A stretch of 64,000 bases of DNA from Ascoidea rubescens DSM 1968 (Eukaryota; Ascomycota; Saccharomycetes; Ascoideales; Ascoideaceae), in contig NW_017962923.1 of the NCBI RefSeq assembly GCF_001661345.1, positions 62,001 through 126,000 on the forward strand. The letters run 5' to 3'. Below, piece by piece: positions 11,952-21,373 of the stretch (its first letter is position 1; the number at the start of each line of letters is the position of its first letter). A program made the position numbers and the translations under genes. The notes below the pieces were generated by a model. It saw only the letters and a list, made by a program, of their open reading frames with translations, made no database searches and had not been told where the DNA came from.

Positions 11952-14900
11952 ATGGGAATTCGAATCGCTATTGACAGAGGTGGAACTTTCACCGACTGTG
12001 TTGGAAATCCAGGAACTGGTGAAATAAAAGATGATGTAATTATCAAGTTATTATCTGTTGATCCTTTGAACTATCCAGATGCTCCCCTTGAAGGAATTCG
12101 ACGTCTTTTAGAGATATTTTTGAAAAAGAAAATCCCAAGAGGCCAACAGCTAGGCACATCAAAAATTGAATACATAAGGATGGGCACAACAGTAGCAACA
12201 AATGCTTTGCTCGAGCGTAGGGGTTCTGAAGGAGAGAGATTGAGATGTGCTTTGGTAACAACTAAAGGTTTCAAAGACTGTTTAATCATTGGTAATCAAA
12301 CAAGACCCAATATTTTTGATTTAAGTGCAAAAAGGCCTGATGTGCTTTATGAGTCTGTGGTTGAAATTGACGAAAGAGTAACTTTGGAGGACTATTCAGA
12401 AGATTCTTTGGGTTTTAAAACAGACATAAACTTACTTAATTCAAATGATTCCAAAAATCTCGTTCAGGGCATCAGTGGAGAGGCTGTTAGAATTCTCAAA
12501 AAGCCTGTTGAGCTGGAAGTGAGAAGCACTTTAAAATTATTGTATTCCACTGGAATAAAATCGATTGCAATATGTCTTTTGCATTCTTTCACCTTTTCGG
12601 ATCATGAGAAGCTTGTGGCAAAAATTGCCAAAGAAATTGGGTTTTCCCATATTTCTACCTCTTCAGAGTTATCGCCAATGATAAAATTTGTTCCAAGAGC
12701 CAATTCTTCAGTTGCTGATGCTTATTTAACTCCTGAAATTCAAAAATATCTTAATGGCTTTGAATCAGGTTTATCCAATGGAATAAAATCCTTATCCACT
12801 GATTTAAATAATTCTAATTTGAAAGGTGTTTCTTGTGAATTTATGCAATCTGATGGTGGTTTAGCTGATGCAAAACAATTCTCTGGCCTAAGAGCAATTT
12901 TATCTGGTCCAGCAGGAGGAGTCGTTGGTTATTCTCAAACATGTTATGATTCAAAGAATAATATTCCTTTGATTGGCTTTGATATGGGCGGTACTAGCAC
13001 TGATGTAAGTAGATATGGCGATGGAAAATTCGATCATGTTTTTGAAACAGTTACTGCTGGTGTAACTATTCAATCTCCCCAATTAGATATTAATACCGTG
13101 GCTGCTGGTGGTGGCTCAAGATTATTCTACAAAAATGGGTTATTTGTTGTAGGTCCTGAATCGGCTGGTTCACATCCTGGTCCAACTTCATATCGGAAGG
13201 GTGGTCCTTTAACTATAACTGATGCCAACTTGTTCTTGGGTAGATTGTTGCCGGAATATTTTCCTAGTATATTCGGACCCGATGAAAATCAATCCTTAGA
13301 CGAAAAATCTGTTAGAACAAAATTCTTCTTATTAACAAAGGAAATAAATAAAGATAATCCTCAAAAACAAATGACTCCTGAGCAGGTTGCCTTTGGTTTT
13401 ATAACTGTTGCAAATGAAACAATGTCAAGACCAATCCGAGCTCTAACAGAAGCAAAAGGGCATATAGTACAAAATCACCGACTTGTTAGTTTTGGTGGTG
13501 CTGGTGGGCAACATGCAGTCGCCATAGCAAAGTCCCTAGGTATCACAGTGGTTCTAGTCCATCGTTACTCCTCAGTTCTATCTGCGTACGGTATGGCATT
13601 AGCTGACGTTGTTGAGGAAATTCAAGCTCCTTCTTCTATTGTTTTTAGTGATGATTCAAGAGCTATTATCGAAGAGAAATTCAATGAGCTAAAGACTAAA
13701 TCAAGAACAAAATTATTAAACCATGGTTTTGCTGAATCAAACATTCGATTTGAGCAGTATCTCAATATAAGGTATAGTGGGACTGATACAGCAATTATGG
13801 TACCAAGAGGCTTCAAAGGAGGTGACTGGGACTTTTTAGAATCTTTTAATGAGCTACATAAAAGAGAATTTGGCTTTATATTTGAACATAAAGACATTAT
13901 TGTTGACGATATTCGAGTTAGGGGAATTGGAAGTAATTCTGCTGTGAGCGACTCCTCAGTTGACGATCAACTTGATCAGTTAAAGAAAAATGATTTGATT
14001 AAAGTTGTTTCAAAACATCATATAAAATTTTTGAAGGAAGTTTTCTTTGCAGAAGGAAAAATAATGACACCAATTTATAGACTTGAAGAATTAGAAATTG
14101 GAACAAAATTAGTGGGTCCTTGTATTTTAGCTGATGGTACACAAACCAATGTCATTGAACCTGGATGCGAAGCTATACTTTTAAAGGCCCATATTTTCAT
14201 AAAAGTTGAGAATAAATCTAAAAATGAAATTAATAATATTTATGCAATTGATGAGGAAGTAAAAATAGATCCTATTTTGCTTTCAATATTCGGCCATAGA
14301 TTTATGGATATTGCTGAGCAGATGGGAACGTCTTTACAAAAAACCTCTGTTTCAACAAACGTCAAGGAAAGATTGGATTTTTCTTGTGCATTATTTGATT
14401 CAAATGGAAATTTAGTTGCTAATGCACCTCATTTACCTGTTCATTTAGGTTCGATGTCAAAGTGTGTTTCATCACAAGCCAAGTTGTGGAAGGATAAATT
14501 AAGTGAGGGGGATGTTATCGTCTCGAATCATCCTGCAGTTGGTGGTACCCATCTACCTGATATTACCGTTATTACACCAAAGTTTCACAATGAACAAATT
14601 ATTTTTTATGTGGCTTCTCGAGCACATCATGCTGATATTGGAGGAATTTTGCCAGGTTCCATGCCACCAAATTCCAAACAACTATACGAAGAAGGTGCAG
14701 CAATTTATTCTGAATTACTAGTCACAAAAGGAAAATTTGAAGAAGAGAAAATGATTGATCTACTTTTAAAAAAACCTTCTGAATTTCCTGGCTGTTCTGG
14801 TACAAGGTGTATCAATGATAATTTATCAGATTTGCGGGCGCAAATTGCAGCTAATCAAAAGGGCATTGAATTAATCCAATTATTGATTTCTGAATTTGGT

Positions 14901-15980
14901 TTGAAAACAATCATGTCTTATATGGTTGCAATTCAAGAAAATTCCGCTAAAGCAGTTTCAAATATGCTTAAAATAATTTCAAAAAAGTTTCTGGGACATG
15001 AAATTTCTGCTGAAGAATACATGGATGACGGCTCGAGAATTTCTCTAAAAGTTGATATTAGCTCAGATAAAACTATCTTTGACTTTTCTGGAACCTCTCA
15101 ACAAGTATATAATAACATTAATGCTCCAGAAGCTATCACCTATTCTGCAATAATTTATTGTCTTCGTTGTCTTGTGGCTGAGAATATACCCCTAAATCAA
15201 GGCTGTTTAAAACCAATTGAGATTATTATTCCTAAGGACTCATTATTGTCTCCATCTGTAGATGCTGCAGTGGTTGGTGGTAATGTTATGACTAGTCAGA
15301 GAGTGACAGACGTCGTTTTAAAAGCATTTAATATTATGTCTGGTTCTCAGGGTGACTGCAATAATTTAACTTTTGGCACAGGTGGTAATGATCCAAAAAC
15401 AGGACTCTATACTCCAGGTTTTGGTTATTATGAAACAATTGCTGGTGGTCATGGGGCAGCATCTTCTTGGGATGGTGTAGATGGTGTACATACTAATATG
15501 ACAAACACAAGAATTACTGATGCTGAAATTTTTGAACGAAGATACCCAATCATACTCCGCGAATTTTCTTTGAGAAAAGGCTCGGGTGGTCAAGGGAGAC
15601 GTAAAGGAGGTGATGGTGTAATAAGAGATATTGAATTTAGAATTCCTGTCACTTGTTCTATTTTATCAGAACGAAGAGTTATGGCTCCCTATGCATTAGA
15701 GAAAGGTGAACCAGGTGCAAGAGGAATTAACTTGTGGATCAAAACCATTAAAGACAAAGCGGGAAAAACCATTTCAAAGAAAGAAATCAACATTGGGGGG
15801 AAAAACACGATAAATGCAGATGTTGGTGATCATATTATAATTTTGACTCCCGGTGGAGGTGGATTTGGCAAAAAGGATGATAGTTTTTCTCAAAATTTTA
15901 ATAAAAGTAAGAATCTGAAACTAGAGCGCTTTGGAAATGGATCAATGGGTAATCGTTTGCGTATTCAAGAAACAAATTAA
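11952..15980 (+). CDS. OXP1: 5-oxoprolinase (ATP-hydrolysing)
   Basis: The 1342-residue length is close to yeast Oxp1 (1286). The N-terminal hydantoinase A half opens with the nucleotide-binding motif IDRGGTFTD (residues about 7-15) and has a second phosphate loop in GFDMGGTSTDVSRYG. The C-terminal hydantoinase B half starts near residue 780 (SIFGHRFMDIAEQMG) and keeps the NHPAVGGTHLPDITV, ASRAHHADIGG and GGNVMTSQRVTDV blocks and the GGGGFG end. The enzyme opens 5-oxoproline to glutamate with ATP in glutathione turnover. DUG1, another glutathione-degrading enzyme, is 5.4 kb downstream. I count only three in-frame CTG codons, all at poorly conserved sites. The gene converges on ERJ5. Confidence 0.95.
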   Translation: MGIRIAIDRGGTFTDCVGNPGTGEIKDDVIIKLLSVDPLNYPDAPLEGIRRLLEIFLKKKIPRGQQLGTSKIEYIRMGTTVATNALLERRGSEGERLRCALVTTKGFKDCLIIGNQTRPNIFDLSAKRPDVLYESVVEIDERVTLEDYSEDSLGFKTDINLLNSNDSKNLVQGISGEAVRILKKPVELEVRSTLKLLYSTGIKSIAICLLHSFTFSDHEKLVAKIAKEIGFSHISTSSELSPMIKFVPRANSSVADAYLTPEIQKYLNGFESGLSNGIKSLSTDLNNSNLKGVSCEFMQSDGGLADAKQFSGLRAILSGPAGGVVGYSQTCYDSKNNIPLIGFDMGGTSTDVSRYGDGKFDHVFETVTAGVTIQSPQLDINTVAAGGGSRLFYKNGLFVVGPESAGSHPGPTSYRKGGPLTITDANLFLGRLLPEYFPSIFGPDENQSLDEKSVRTKFFLLTKEINKDNPQKQMTPEQVAFGFITVANETMSRPIRALTEAKGHIVQNHRLVSFGGAGGQHAVAIAKSLGITVVLVHRYSSVLSAYGMALADVVEEIQAPSSIVFSDDSRAIIEEKFNELKTKSRTKLLNHGFAESNIRFEQYLNIRYSGTDTAIMVPRGFKGGDWDFLESFNELHKREFGFIFEHKDIIVDDIRVRGIGSNSAVSDSSVDDQLDQLKKNDLIKVVSKHHIKFLKEVFFAEGKIMTPIYRLEELEIGTKLVGPCILADGTQTNVIEPGCEAILLKAHIFIKVENKSKNEINNIYAIDEEVKIDPILLSIFGHRFMDIAEQMGTSLQKTSVSTNVKERLDFSCALFDSNGNLVANAPHLPVHLGSMSKCVSSQAKLWKDKLSEGDVIVSNHPAVGGTHLPDITVITPKFHNEQIIFYVASRAHHADIGGILPGSMPPNSKQLYEEGAAIYSELLVTKGKFEEEKMIDLLLKKPSEFPGCSGTRCINDNLSDLRAQIAANQKGIELIQLLISEFGLKTIMSYMVAIQENSAKAVSNMLKIISKKFLGHEISAEEYMDDGSRISLKVDISSDKTIFDFSGTSQQVYNNINAPEAITYSAIIYCLRCLVAENIPLNQGCLKPIEIIIPKDSLLSPSVDAAVVGGNVMTSQRVTDVVLKAFNIMSGSQGDCNNLTFGTGGNDPKTGLYTPGFGYYETIAGGHGAASSWDGVDGVHTNMTNTRITDAEIFERRYPIILREFSLRKGSGGQGRRKGGDGVIRDIEFRIPVTCSILSERRVMAPYALEKGEPGARGINLWIKTIKDKAGKTISKKEINIGGKNTINADVGDHIIILTPGGGGFGKKDDSFSQNFNKSKNLKLERFGNGSMGNRLRIQETN

Positions 15981-16158
15981 CAGGTCCAACAATACAACCT
16001 TATACTTTCAAAACAAATTTTGTTTTTGCTGGGTGATAGAAGAAATTTCTTTTATTTTTTCATACGTTCTTATTTTCAAGTATAGAAATCAGTTATTTGA
16101 TGATTTGAATAGAAAAATGAAATTACAGAAAAATAATTTCCTAAAAAACTTATGAAAC

Positions 16159-17061
16159 TTAAACTCTTCTTCCGGCGACTTTTCGAGCTCCGTATGCAAC
16201 TTTTTTATTCATTAGTTTTTTTTTCTCAATGTTTTTATCAGTTATTTTTATTTTATTGTGTTTTTTGGTGTTTTTTGGTTGATCATTCTTGGTAATATCG
16301 TTAATAGGAGATAATTTGTCAGAACTATAAGATGAAAAAATTTTACCGAAAGTATAATTGTAGAAAAAAATTAGTAGTTTTAGAAAGTATGTGTCGAAAA
16401 TTGATGGTTTTCTCAAATCAGTAGCTTGGACTGGATATAGTAAATCAGCGTTTTCTTTATCAATTAACCAAACGGTTCCATCGATTTTGACCAAAAAATA
16501 ACTGTTGTTTCTTTGACAAAACACTTTTTTCTGCAAACCATCAGTTGGTGGAGTTCCAGTAGGCCATGCCTGTGATTTGATGTCAGATTGTAAATTTAAG
16601 ATTCTTTGATAATCACCGTTATATTGAATTTTCAACACAAAATATTGAAAAACGGAAATCAAAATAAATAAGCCAATAATTACAACTAAAAAGCCGGGTT
16701 TGAATTTTTCATATAGCCAATTACCATTCCTATAAACAGGAAAACCATTCTTATAAAAAAAATCGTATCTATCTTTGTTTTGTGATCTCAAAATTTGTCC
16801 TATGGCTGACAATCTCTGGTATCTTTGAGTTGCTAGTTTTTTTGCATTTTTAAATTGCTTAGTAGATTGGAAATTTTTTTTAATAATTTTGTCAGGATGA
16901 ATTTTTCTAGAAAGAGCTCTGTAAGCCTTGTTTATTTCATTGAATGTGGAAGATGCCCCTCTGGACAAATTTAACCATGAGTAAAAATTCACATCCTGTC
17001 CAAGATCTTTCTTAAGCTCTTGATTTAGGCGAAAAATTTCTTGATCAACTTGGCTTCTCAT
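16159..17061 (-). CDS. ERJ5: Erj5-like J-domain protein of the ER membrane
   Basis: The 300-residue product begins with the segment that precedes the J domain in yeast Erj5 (EIFRLNQELK). The J domain has its HPD at residues 55-57, then KNGFPVYR matches Erj5 QNGFPNYD. A single membrane segment lies at about 121-144 and the C-terminal tail is Lys-rich. Yeast Erj5 is an ER J-protein co-chaperone of 295 residues with an N-terminal signal peptide. Here the contiguous frame begins without any signal sequence: an in-frame stop lies eight codons upstream of the ATG at 17061. Either a first exon is missing from my model or the protein differs in targeting. A solo LTR ends 122 bp upstream of the ATG on the same strand. 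Converges with OXP1 (178 bp). Confidence 0.72.
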   Translation of the reverse strand: MRSQVDQEIFRLNQELKKDLGQDVNFYSWLNLSRGASSTFNEINKAYRALSRKIHPDKIIKKNFQSTKQFKNAKKLATQRYQRLSAIGQILRSQNKDRYDFFYKNGFPVYRNGNWLYEKFKPGFLVVIIGLFILISVFQYFVLKIQYNGDYQRILNLQSDIKSQAWPTGTPPTDGLQKKVFCQRNNSYFLVKIDGTVWLIDKENADLLYPVQATDLRKPSIFDTYFLKLLIFFYNYTFGKIFSSYSSDKLSPINDITKNDQPKNTKKHNKIKITDKNIEKKKLMNKKVAYGARKVAGRRV

Positions 17062-18001
17062 TGTCGATTGAAAGAGCAGGATTTAGATTGACAGACACCA
17101 CACAATAAAGAGATAAGTTCAAAGGAAATGTATCACTAACGCTGGAGCTCTGGAAAAAATTACCTGGAATGAAAACTCGAATGTCTTCGGAGTCTACCCT
17201 TTCTAAGGTGGGTAACGTGACATCTGGAAAGTGATTCGAGCTCGATGGTCGAAGAAAAAGAAAAGAATAATTTATTGTTTTCGTTTCGTCAAGCGAACGG
17301 AACTTGGTCCGACTATTTATAGCAAAACTTATCCGTATCTCGTATACGGATAGGCCATGTACGGATAGGATAAGCAATCCGCACAAAAGCTCGTTTCCCC
17401 TTGGAAATAAGCCATACTTGCTACTCTGTAGTCTTACAGTCTGTTCCTTTTAGTCACCTTTTATTATCTTAAATTGCACACTCCTATTACTCGAAAATAG
17501 GGATACATAAGAGAGAACTAATCTATATATGCTAGCTGAATTTTAATCACGTCTACCGAATCTCAACAGAATGTGGGATGAGAAAGTTTCATTTCGTAAC
17601 ATGTGCACGTGATATTTACACATGTGTAGCTTTTTGCTTCTGCTGCATTTCAGATAAAGAACATTAAAGAGATGAGCTACAATGGCTTTTTCTTAATTAG
17701 TCATAAAGTTGAATATTTACTATAACTTCTTTATCGTCAGGCTCTTTTCTCACTTACTTGTAGTTAAAATTCAATTAGTCAGATATATTTAAAACCAACC
17801 CAATTAGAGCTCTGATTAAACTGAGGAAAAACAGATCAAGATAAAGAACAAAAAAATCATAACAAAAGCGTAAAAGAAAGGAATAAAAAGAAATAAAAGA
17901 AATAAAAATAAGTAAAATGAATAAACAAAAAAATATCAGTGAAAAGTATTCAAAACCAAAAAAACCCAACCATGTCAATCAAAAAAAAAGAAAAAGTTTT
18001 A
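17062..18001. other. Upstream region of ERJ5 containing a solo LTR
   Basis: Holds the LTR at 17184-17568 and a CACGTG site at 17606-17611. From about 17760 there is an A-rich tract (plus strand) that forms the 3' flank of the next minus-strand gene. I see no coding exon here, although ERJ5 lacks a signal-peptide exon. Confidence 0.5.
17184..17568 (-). mobile_element. Solo LTR, Ty-like retrotransposon (copy 1, 385 bp)
   Basis: The element begins TGTTGAGATTCGG on the minus strand at 17568 and ends CCGAAGA at 17184. It is flanked by an identical 5-bp target duplication, GAATG on the plus strand, at 17179-17183 and 17569-17573. A TATA-like box (reverse complement of 17314-17322) lies inside, as in LTR promoters. 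Most of the sequence recurs at 46591-46820. No gag or pol reading frame adjoins it, so it is a fossil left by LTR recombination. The preserved duplication suggests moderate age. The superfamily (Copia or Gypsy) cannot be told from an LTR alone. Confidence 0.85.
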
Positions 18002-19312
18002 TTATTTTTGAATAGCAGTTTTGAACAAAAAGTGTTTCATCTTTTTTTCTTGTTCTTCAAGTCTCTTTGACAAGTTATTGTTTTCTTCAAGGGATTTCTG
18101 GAGCAATCTTTTATTATTAATTTCGTTTGCCTGTAATTCAGAAACTTGTCTTTGGAGCATACAAATTAGTTTATCTCTATCACAAGCAGGAAAGAGACCA
18201 TGGTTTTGATATATTGCTGTAAATTCTGAATCGGGACTAATGTCAGATTCGGAGTCCAAAAATAAGTCAGATAAATTATTGTTCATTTTGGGGAGAAAAT
18301 CAACATTGTTATTGAAAGAAGGTTCATTAAAATAAGTTCCAGTGGTTGAAAATTCTGATTTAGTTTTCAAACATTTTTGTCTCTGGATTAATAATTCCTT
18401 CAATACAAGTGATTTTTCATCTAGTAGTCGATCATCATCAGAAGTTAATTGGAGATAATTTGTATTGACTTCTCTATTAAATTTTTTTTTGATTGTATTA
18501 ATGCAGGGAGACCTACCATATGTTGCGATAAAAGCAGTTCTTACGGAGGACCAGCTCTCTCCTTTTTTACTATATGGAGAAGTGAAAATTTTATATTTGA
18601 GCATTGCTCGAAAGAGAAAGAGGGTTTTTTCATAATCATCTTCAGTCCAACTCCATTTGGCATCAGTGTCACGGAAATTTTTGGAAGAATTTGTCTTTTC
18701 AGAGTCTATCTTTGATTTAAGAGAAGAGATTTTTGTAATTCGATTTCGATTAACGTTGATTGTAGTTTTATTGAGATTCTTTTTTAGAGTTGTAGAATCA
18801 GTAGAAAGTATTTTAAATTGATTTTTGGCAGAGGGAATGATAGTGGTGGGCAGGGTAGGTGTTACAGATTGTAGAGATTGTAAAGTGGGATTTGAGGATA
18901 AAGGTGGAAGATGAGAATTGGGATTAAAAGAAAGATTATTGTGTATAATTTGTATATGTGAATTGGGGTTTAAAATGCTGTTAGATTCATAAGACAGATT
19001 TGAAGGTGATTTATTATAATAATTGTTGAGATCATGGTTAATTATGTTGGGTATGGAAGACAGCAAAGAACCACTGGTATTACTGTTCTGTGGATTCTGG
19101 AAACGGCAATTTGCAGATTTCAAAACCGAGTTGTGTGGGTGATATGATGAGTAATAAGGGTTTCCAGGAATATTTAAAGAGGAAATTGAAGGAAGATGCA
19201 ATGCTGGAGGCCTAGAAATAGCATTGTTAGTAGTGACGACATCCTTGATGTTGGTAGCAAGCTTACTGCTACAGTTGGAAGTGACATTATAAGCATTGTT
19301 ATTAAAAGTCAT
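18002..19312 (-). CDS. Putative SANT/Myb-like DNA-binding protein with C-terminal coiled coil
   Basis: I do not recognise this 436-residue protein. The first 200 residues are Asn/Ser/Pro-rich and probably disordered. At about residues 215-310 is a compact domain starting WSWTEDDYEKTLFLFRAMLKY and containing GESWSSVRTAFIATYGR; its aromatic and helical spacing resembles SANT/Myb-like or trihelix folds. The last 50 residues form a heptad-like coiled coil (LQANEINNKRLLQKSLEEN). A disordered leader, DNA-binding-like core and dimerisation helix suggest a transcription or chromatin regulator; that is inference. The leader upstream of the ATG is strongly CT-rich on the coding strand. The gene diverges from TAN1 across a GC-rich 1 kb spacer. 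Confidence 0.5.
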   Translation of the reverse strand: MTFNNNAYNVTSNCSSKLATNIKDVVTTNNAISRPPALHLPSISSLNIPGNPYYSSYHPHNSVLKSANCRFQNPQNSNTSGSLLSSIPNIINHDLNNYYNKSPSNLSYESNSILNPNSHIQIIHNNLSFNPNSHLPPLSSNPTLQSLQSVTPTLPTTIIPSAKNQFKILSTDSTTLKKNLNKTTINVNRNRITKISSLKSKIDSEKTNSSKNFRDTDAKWSWTEDDYEKTLFLFRAMLKYKIFTSPYSKKGESWSSVRTAFIATYGRSPCINTIKKKFNREVNTNYLQLTSDDDRLLDEKSLVLKELLIQRQKCLKTKSEFSTTGTYFNEPSFNNNVDFLPKMNNNLSDLFLDSESDISPDSEFTAIYQNHGLFPACDRDKLICMLQRQVSELQANEINNKRLLQKSLEENNNLSKRLEEQEKKMKHFLFKTAIQK

Positions 19313-20363
19313 GGTTTAAAAAGTGGGAAAATCAAAAAGAAGACAGAGGAGAAGGAGAGAGAAGAAGGGAAAAAAGAAAGAGGAAAAAAAATATGAAGAT
19401 TGTATGGAGCAGAAATAACGAGTTACAAAGAGAAAAAACAGGAGATTATATATGATAAAAGTACAAGGAAAGAACAATAGAAAAATGAAAAATAAGGAAT
19501 AATTTATAGAAAACAATCAAACATGAAAGGAGTTCATGGTCTACTCTTTGTGGACTAGCACTTTTCGTTTATAATTTAGGATTTAGAATTCAAACAAGTT
19601 AATTAGAACTGGTGCAGAAATAATAGTGTTATGGTGAAATGGTGAAGTGAAATAGTATAAATCGAAAAGGGCAATAATCAGTAAAAAAGAAATCCGAGAG
19701 CAGTAAAGTTTGAGCAGAGTTTGAGCAGAGTTTGTATGTATGTCAAATTATCACATGATATCGATGAGAAGCAGCTTTATTTTGTCTGACAAAGCTTTGA
19801 CAACCTGAGCGGCGCATTGCAGACGGGGTGTTTTGTGCTCCAAACAGTGCGCCAGCAACAGAAAAACAGTGTTTTCGCAGGTGCACTTCTAGAACGCAGA
19901 AAAGCTTCGCTCACAAAGCAGATGGGGTGATTTCTTTCGTGGGCACTAGTTCGCAACCTGTTCACCAAGCGCTTTGTAGTGGTGGTTCTTTGTAGTGGTT
20001 CTTTCTCCAGCTTCCAAGTGGCAATTTCCGTCTAAAACAGCCAGTCTTTGTTGAGCTTCTGCGGTTGTTTGGTGTCTTGTTGTATTGTTATCTACCTCAT
20101 GATTATCTACCGTTTTTATGCACCTGCCCCTTTTGTGCCCGCTTCTTGGTCCCGGTGCGTTGTTCACGCTCTTCATGTTGTTTGCGTTGTTTACGTCCCG
20201 CACAGAAATAGTGTCACGCTCTTTTCAGCGGTGTGAAACTGTGAATCTTTCAAAGAGCAATATTTCACTTCTTCCTCTGCCAGTACTGCTTTTATCATCG
20301 CTTTTGTTCCTGTTTTCCCTGTTTTTCTTTCCTTGTATTGTTTTCCTCTTCAAGCAATTTTCC
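19313..20363. promoter_or_regulatory. Divergent spacer with GC-rich core, SANT-like gene and TAN1
   Basis: The left 200 bp is polypurine on the plus strand (19318-19396), that is, a pyrimidine-rich leader for the minus-strand gene. The centre, 19790-20220, is far less AT-rich than the genes. The right end (20265-20360) is a CT-rich TAN1 leader. A short direct repeat, gagcagagttt, occurs twice near 19710-19732. No gene seen. Confidence 0.5.
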
Positions 20364-21324
20364 ATGTCTTCCAATAAGAGAAAACCCACTGACAAAAGCA
20401 AAACAAGAAAAAAAGTATGTATCTCTTCCATCCAACACCCGCCCATCGCCAAAACCTTGTTTTCCTTTTCCATTGCTAACCACCCATCTTCACTCACAGT
20501 ACAAATTTGCTTCTTCTTCAATTGATCCAGGCACTATAGGCTGTTATGCTACTTGTCAACGAAACAAAGAACCTGTCTGCAGAAAAGAATTGTTAGATCT
20601 TTTTGCTGAAAAATTCCTCCAGTTTTATCCTGCAACAGATGACTCATCTCTTATCATCTCTCCCTCACCCACTGCCGAATCTCTATCGATTGAGGACTCA
20701 ATCAAAAATGAGTTAAAACTCTTAAATCCCCCAAAAAATACAAATCACAATTCCACTACTGCCACGTCTGTTTCAAATTCAAATTCAAATCTAAATCCAA
20801 ACCCAAACCCAAACCCAATTTCAACTATTAACCTTGAATGTGATTGCTTGAATTTTTTCAAATTTAAAAAGCCCATAATCCCTACTGAATTTATTGAAAA
20901 AATTTGCAATGAACTCTTTCAAAATAATGATTTCAAAAAAACTAAGTACACTTTTAAATTAATCCCAATGGACTATTCTTGCTCTGCATCTTTACCTGAA
21001 ATCAAAAAATTAATTTCCATTGCTTTGGATCCTGTTTTCAATTCATCTTCGTCTTTATCTCCAATTTCCTATAATTACACAATCCAATTCGAAAAGAGAA
21101 ATTTTAATTTGTTTTCAAGAGATGATTTAACAAATCTAATCAATGACCATATATCAACCTCGTCATCATTAAACCATAATTTTGTTTGGAAAAATTATGA
21201 TAAAACAATTATCGTTTCTGCTTTCAAAAATAATTTTGGTCTAGCCGTTGTAAATAACTACTCAAAACTATCAAAATTCAATTTACAACAAATTTTTCTT
21301 AAATCACAATCAAAAGAAACTTAG
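20364..21324 (+). CDS. TAN1: Tan1-like tRNA acetyltransferase adaptor (THUMP domain), one intron
   Basis: The gene has two exons: 20364-20414 (17 codons, basic N-terminus) and 20500-21324, giving 291 residues. After splicing the protein reads YKFASSSIDPGTIGCYATC, matching yeast Tan1 (FLDPGTSGIYATC). Further matches are LSIEDSIKNEL, the LECDCLNFFKFKKPIIP block and, in the THUMP region, KYTFKLIPMDYSC and FVWKNYDKTIIVSAFKNNFGLAVVNNY. Yeast Tan1 (289 residues) helps Kre33 make N4-acetylcytidine at position 12 of Leu and Ser tRNAs. The gene converges on DUG1 with only 49 bp between stops. Confidence 0.88.
20415..20499 (+). other. Intron of TAN1 (85 bp, phase 0)
   Basis: The donor GTATGT at 20415 is the yeast consensus, with TTGCTAAC as the branch point at about 20473-20480 and acceptor CACAG ending at 20499. 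Joining the flanks restores the conserved Tan1 N-terminus. Confidence 0.9.
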
Positions 21325-21373
21325 ATTCTTGGTTTTATATATTCAAAATTACTTTTATTTTACAAAAATAATT

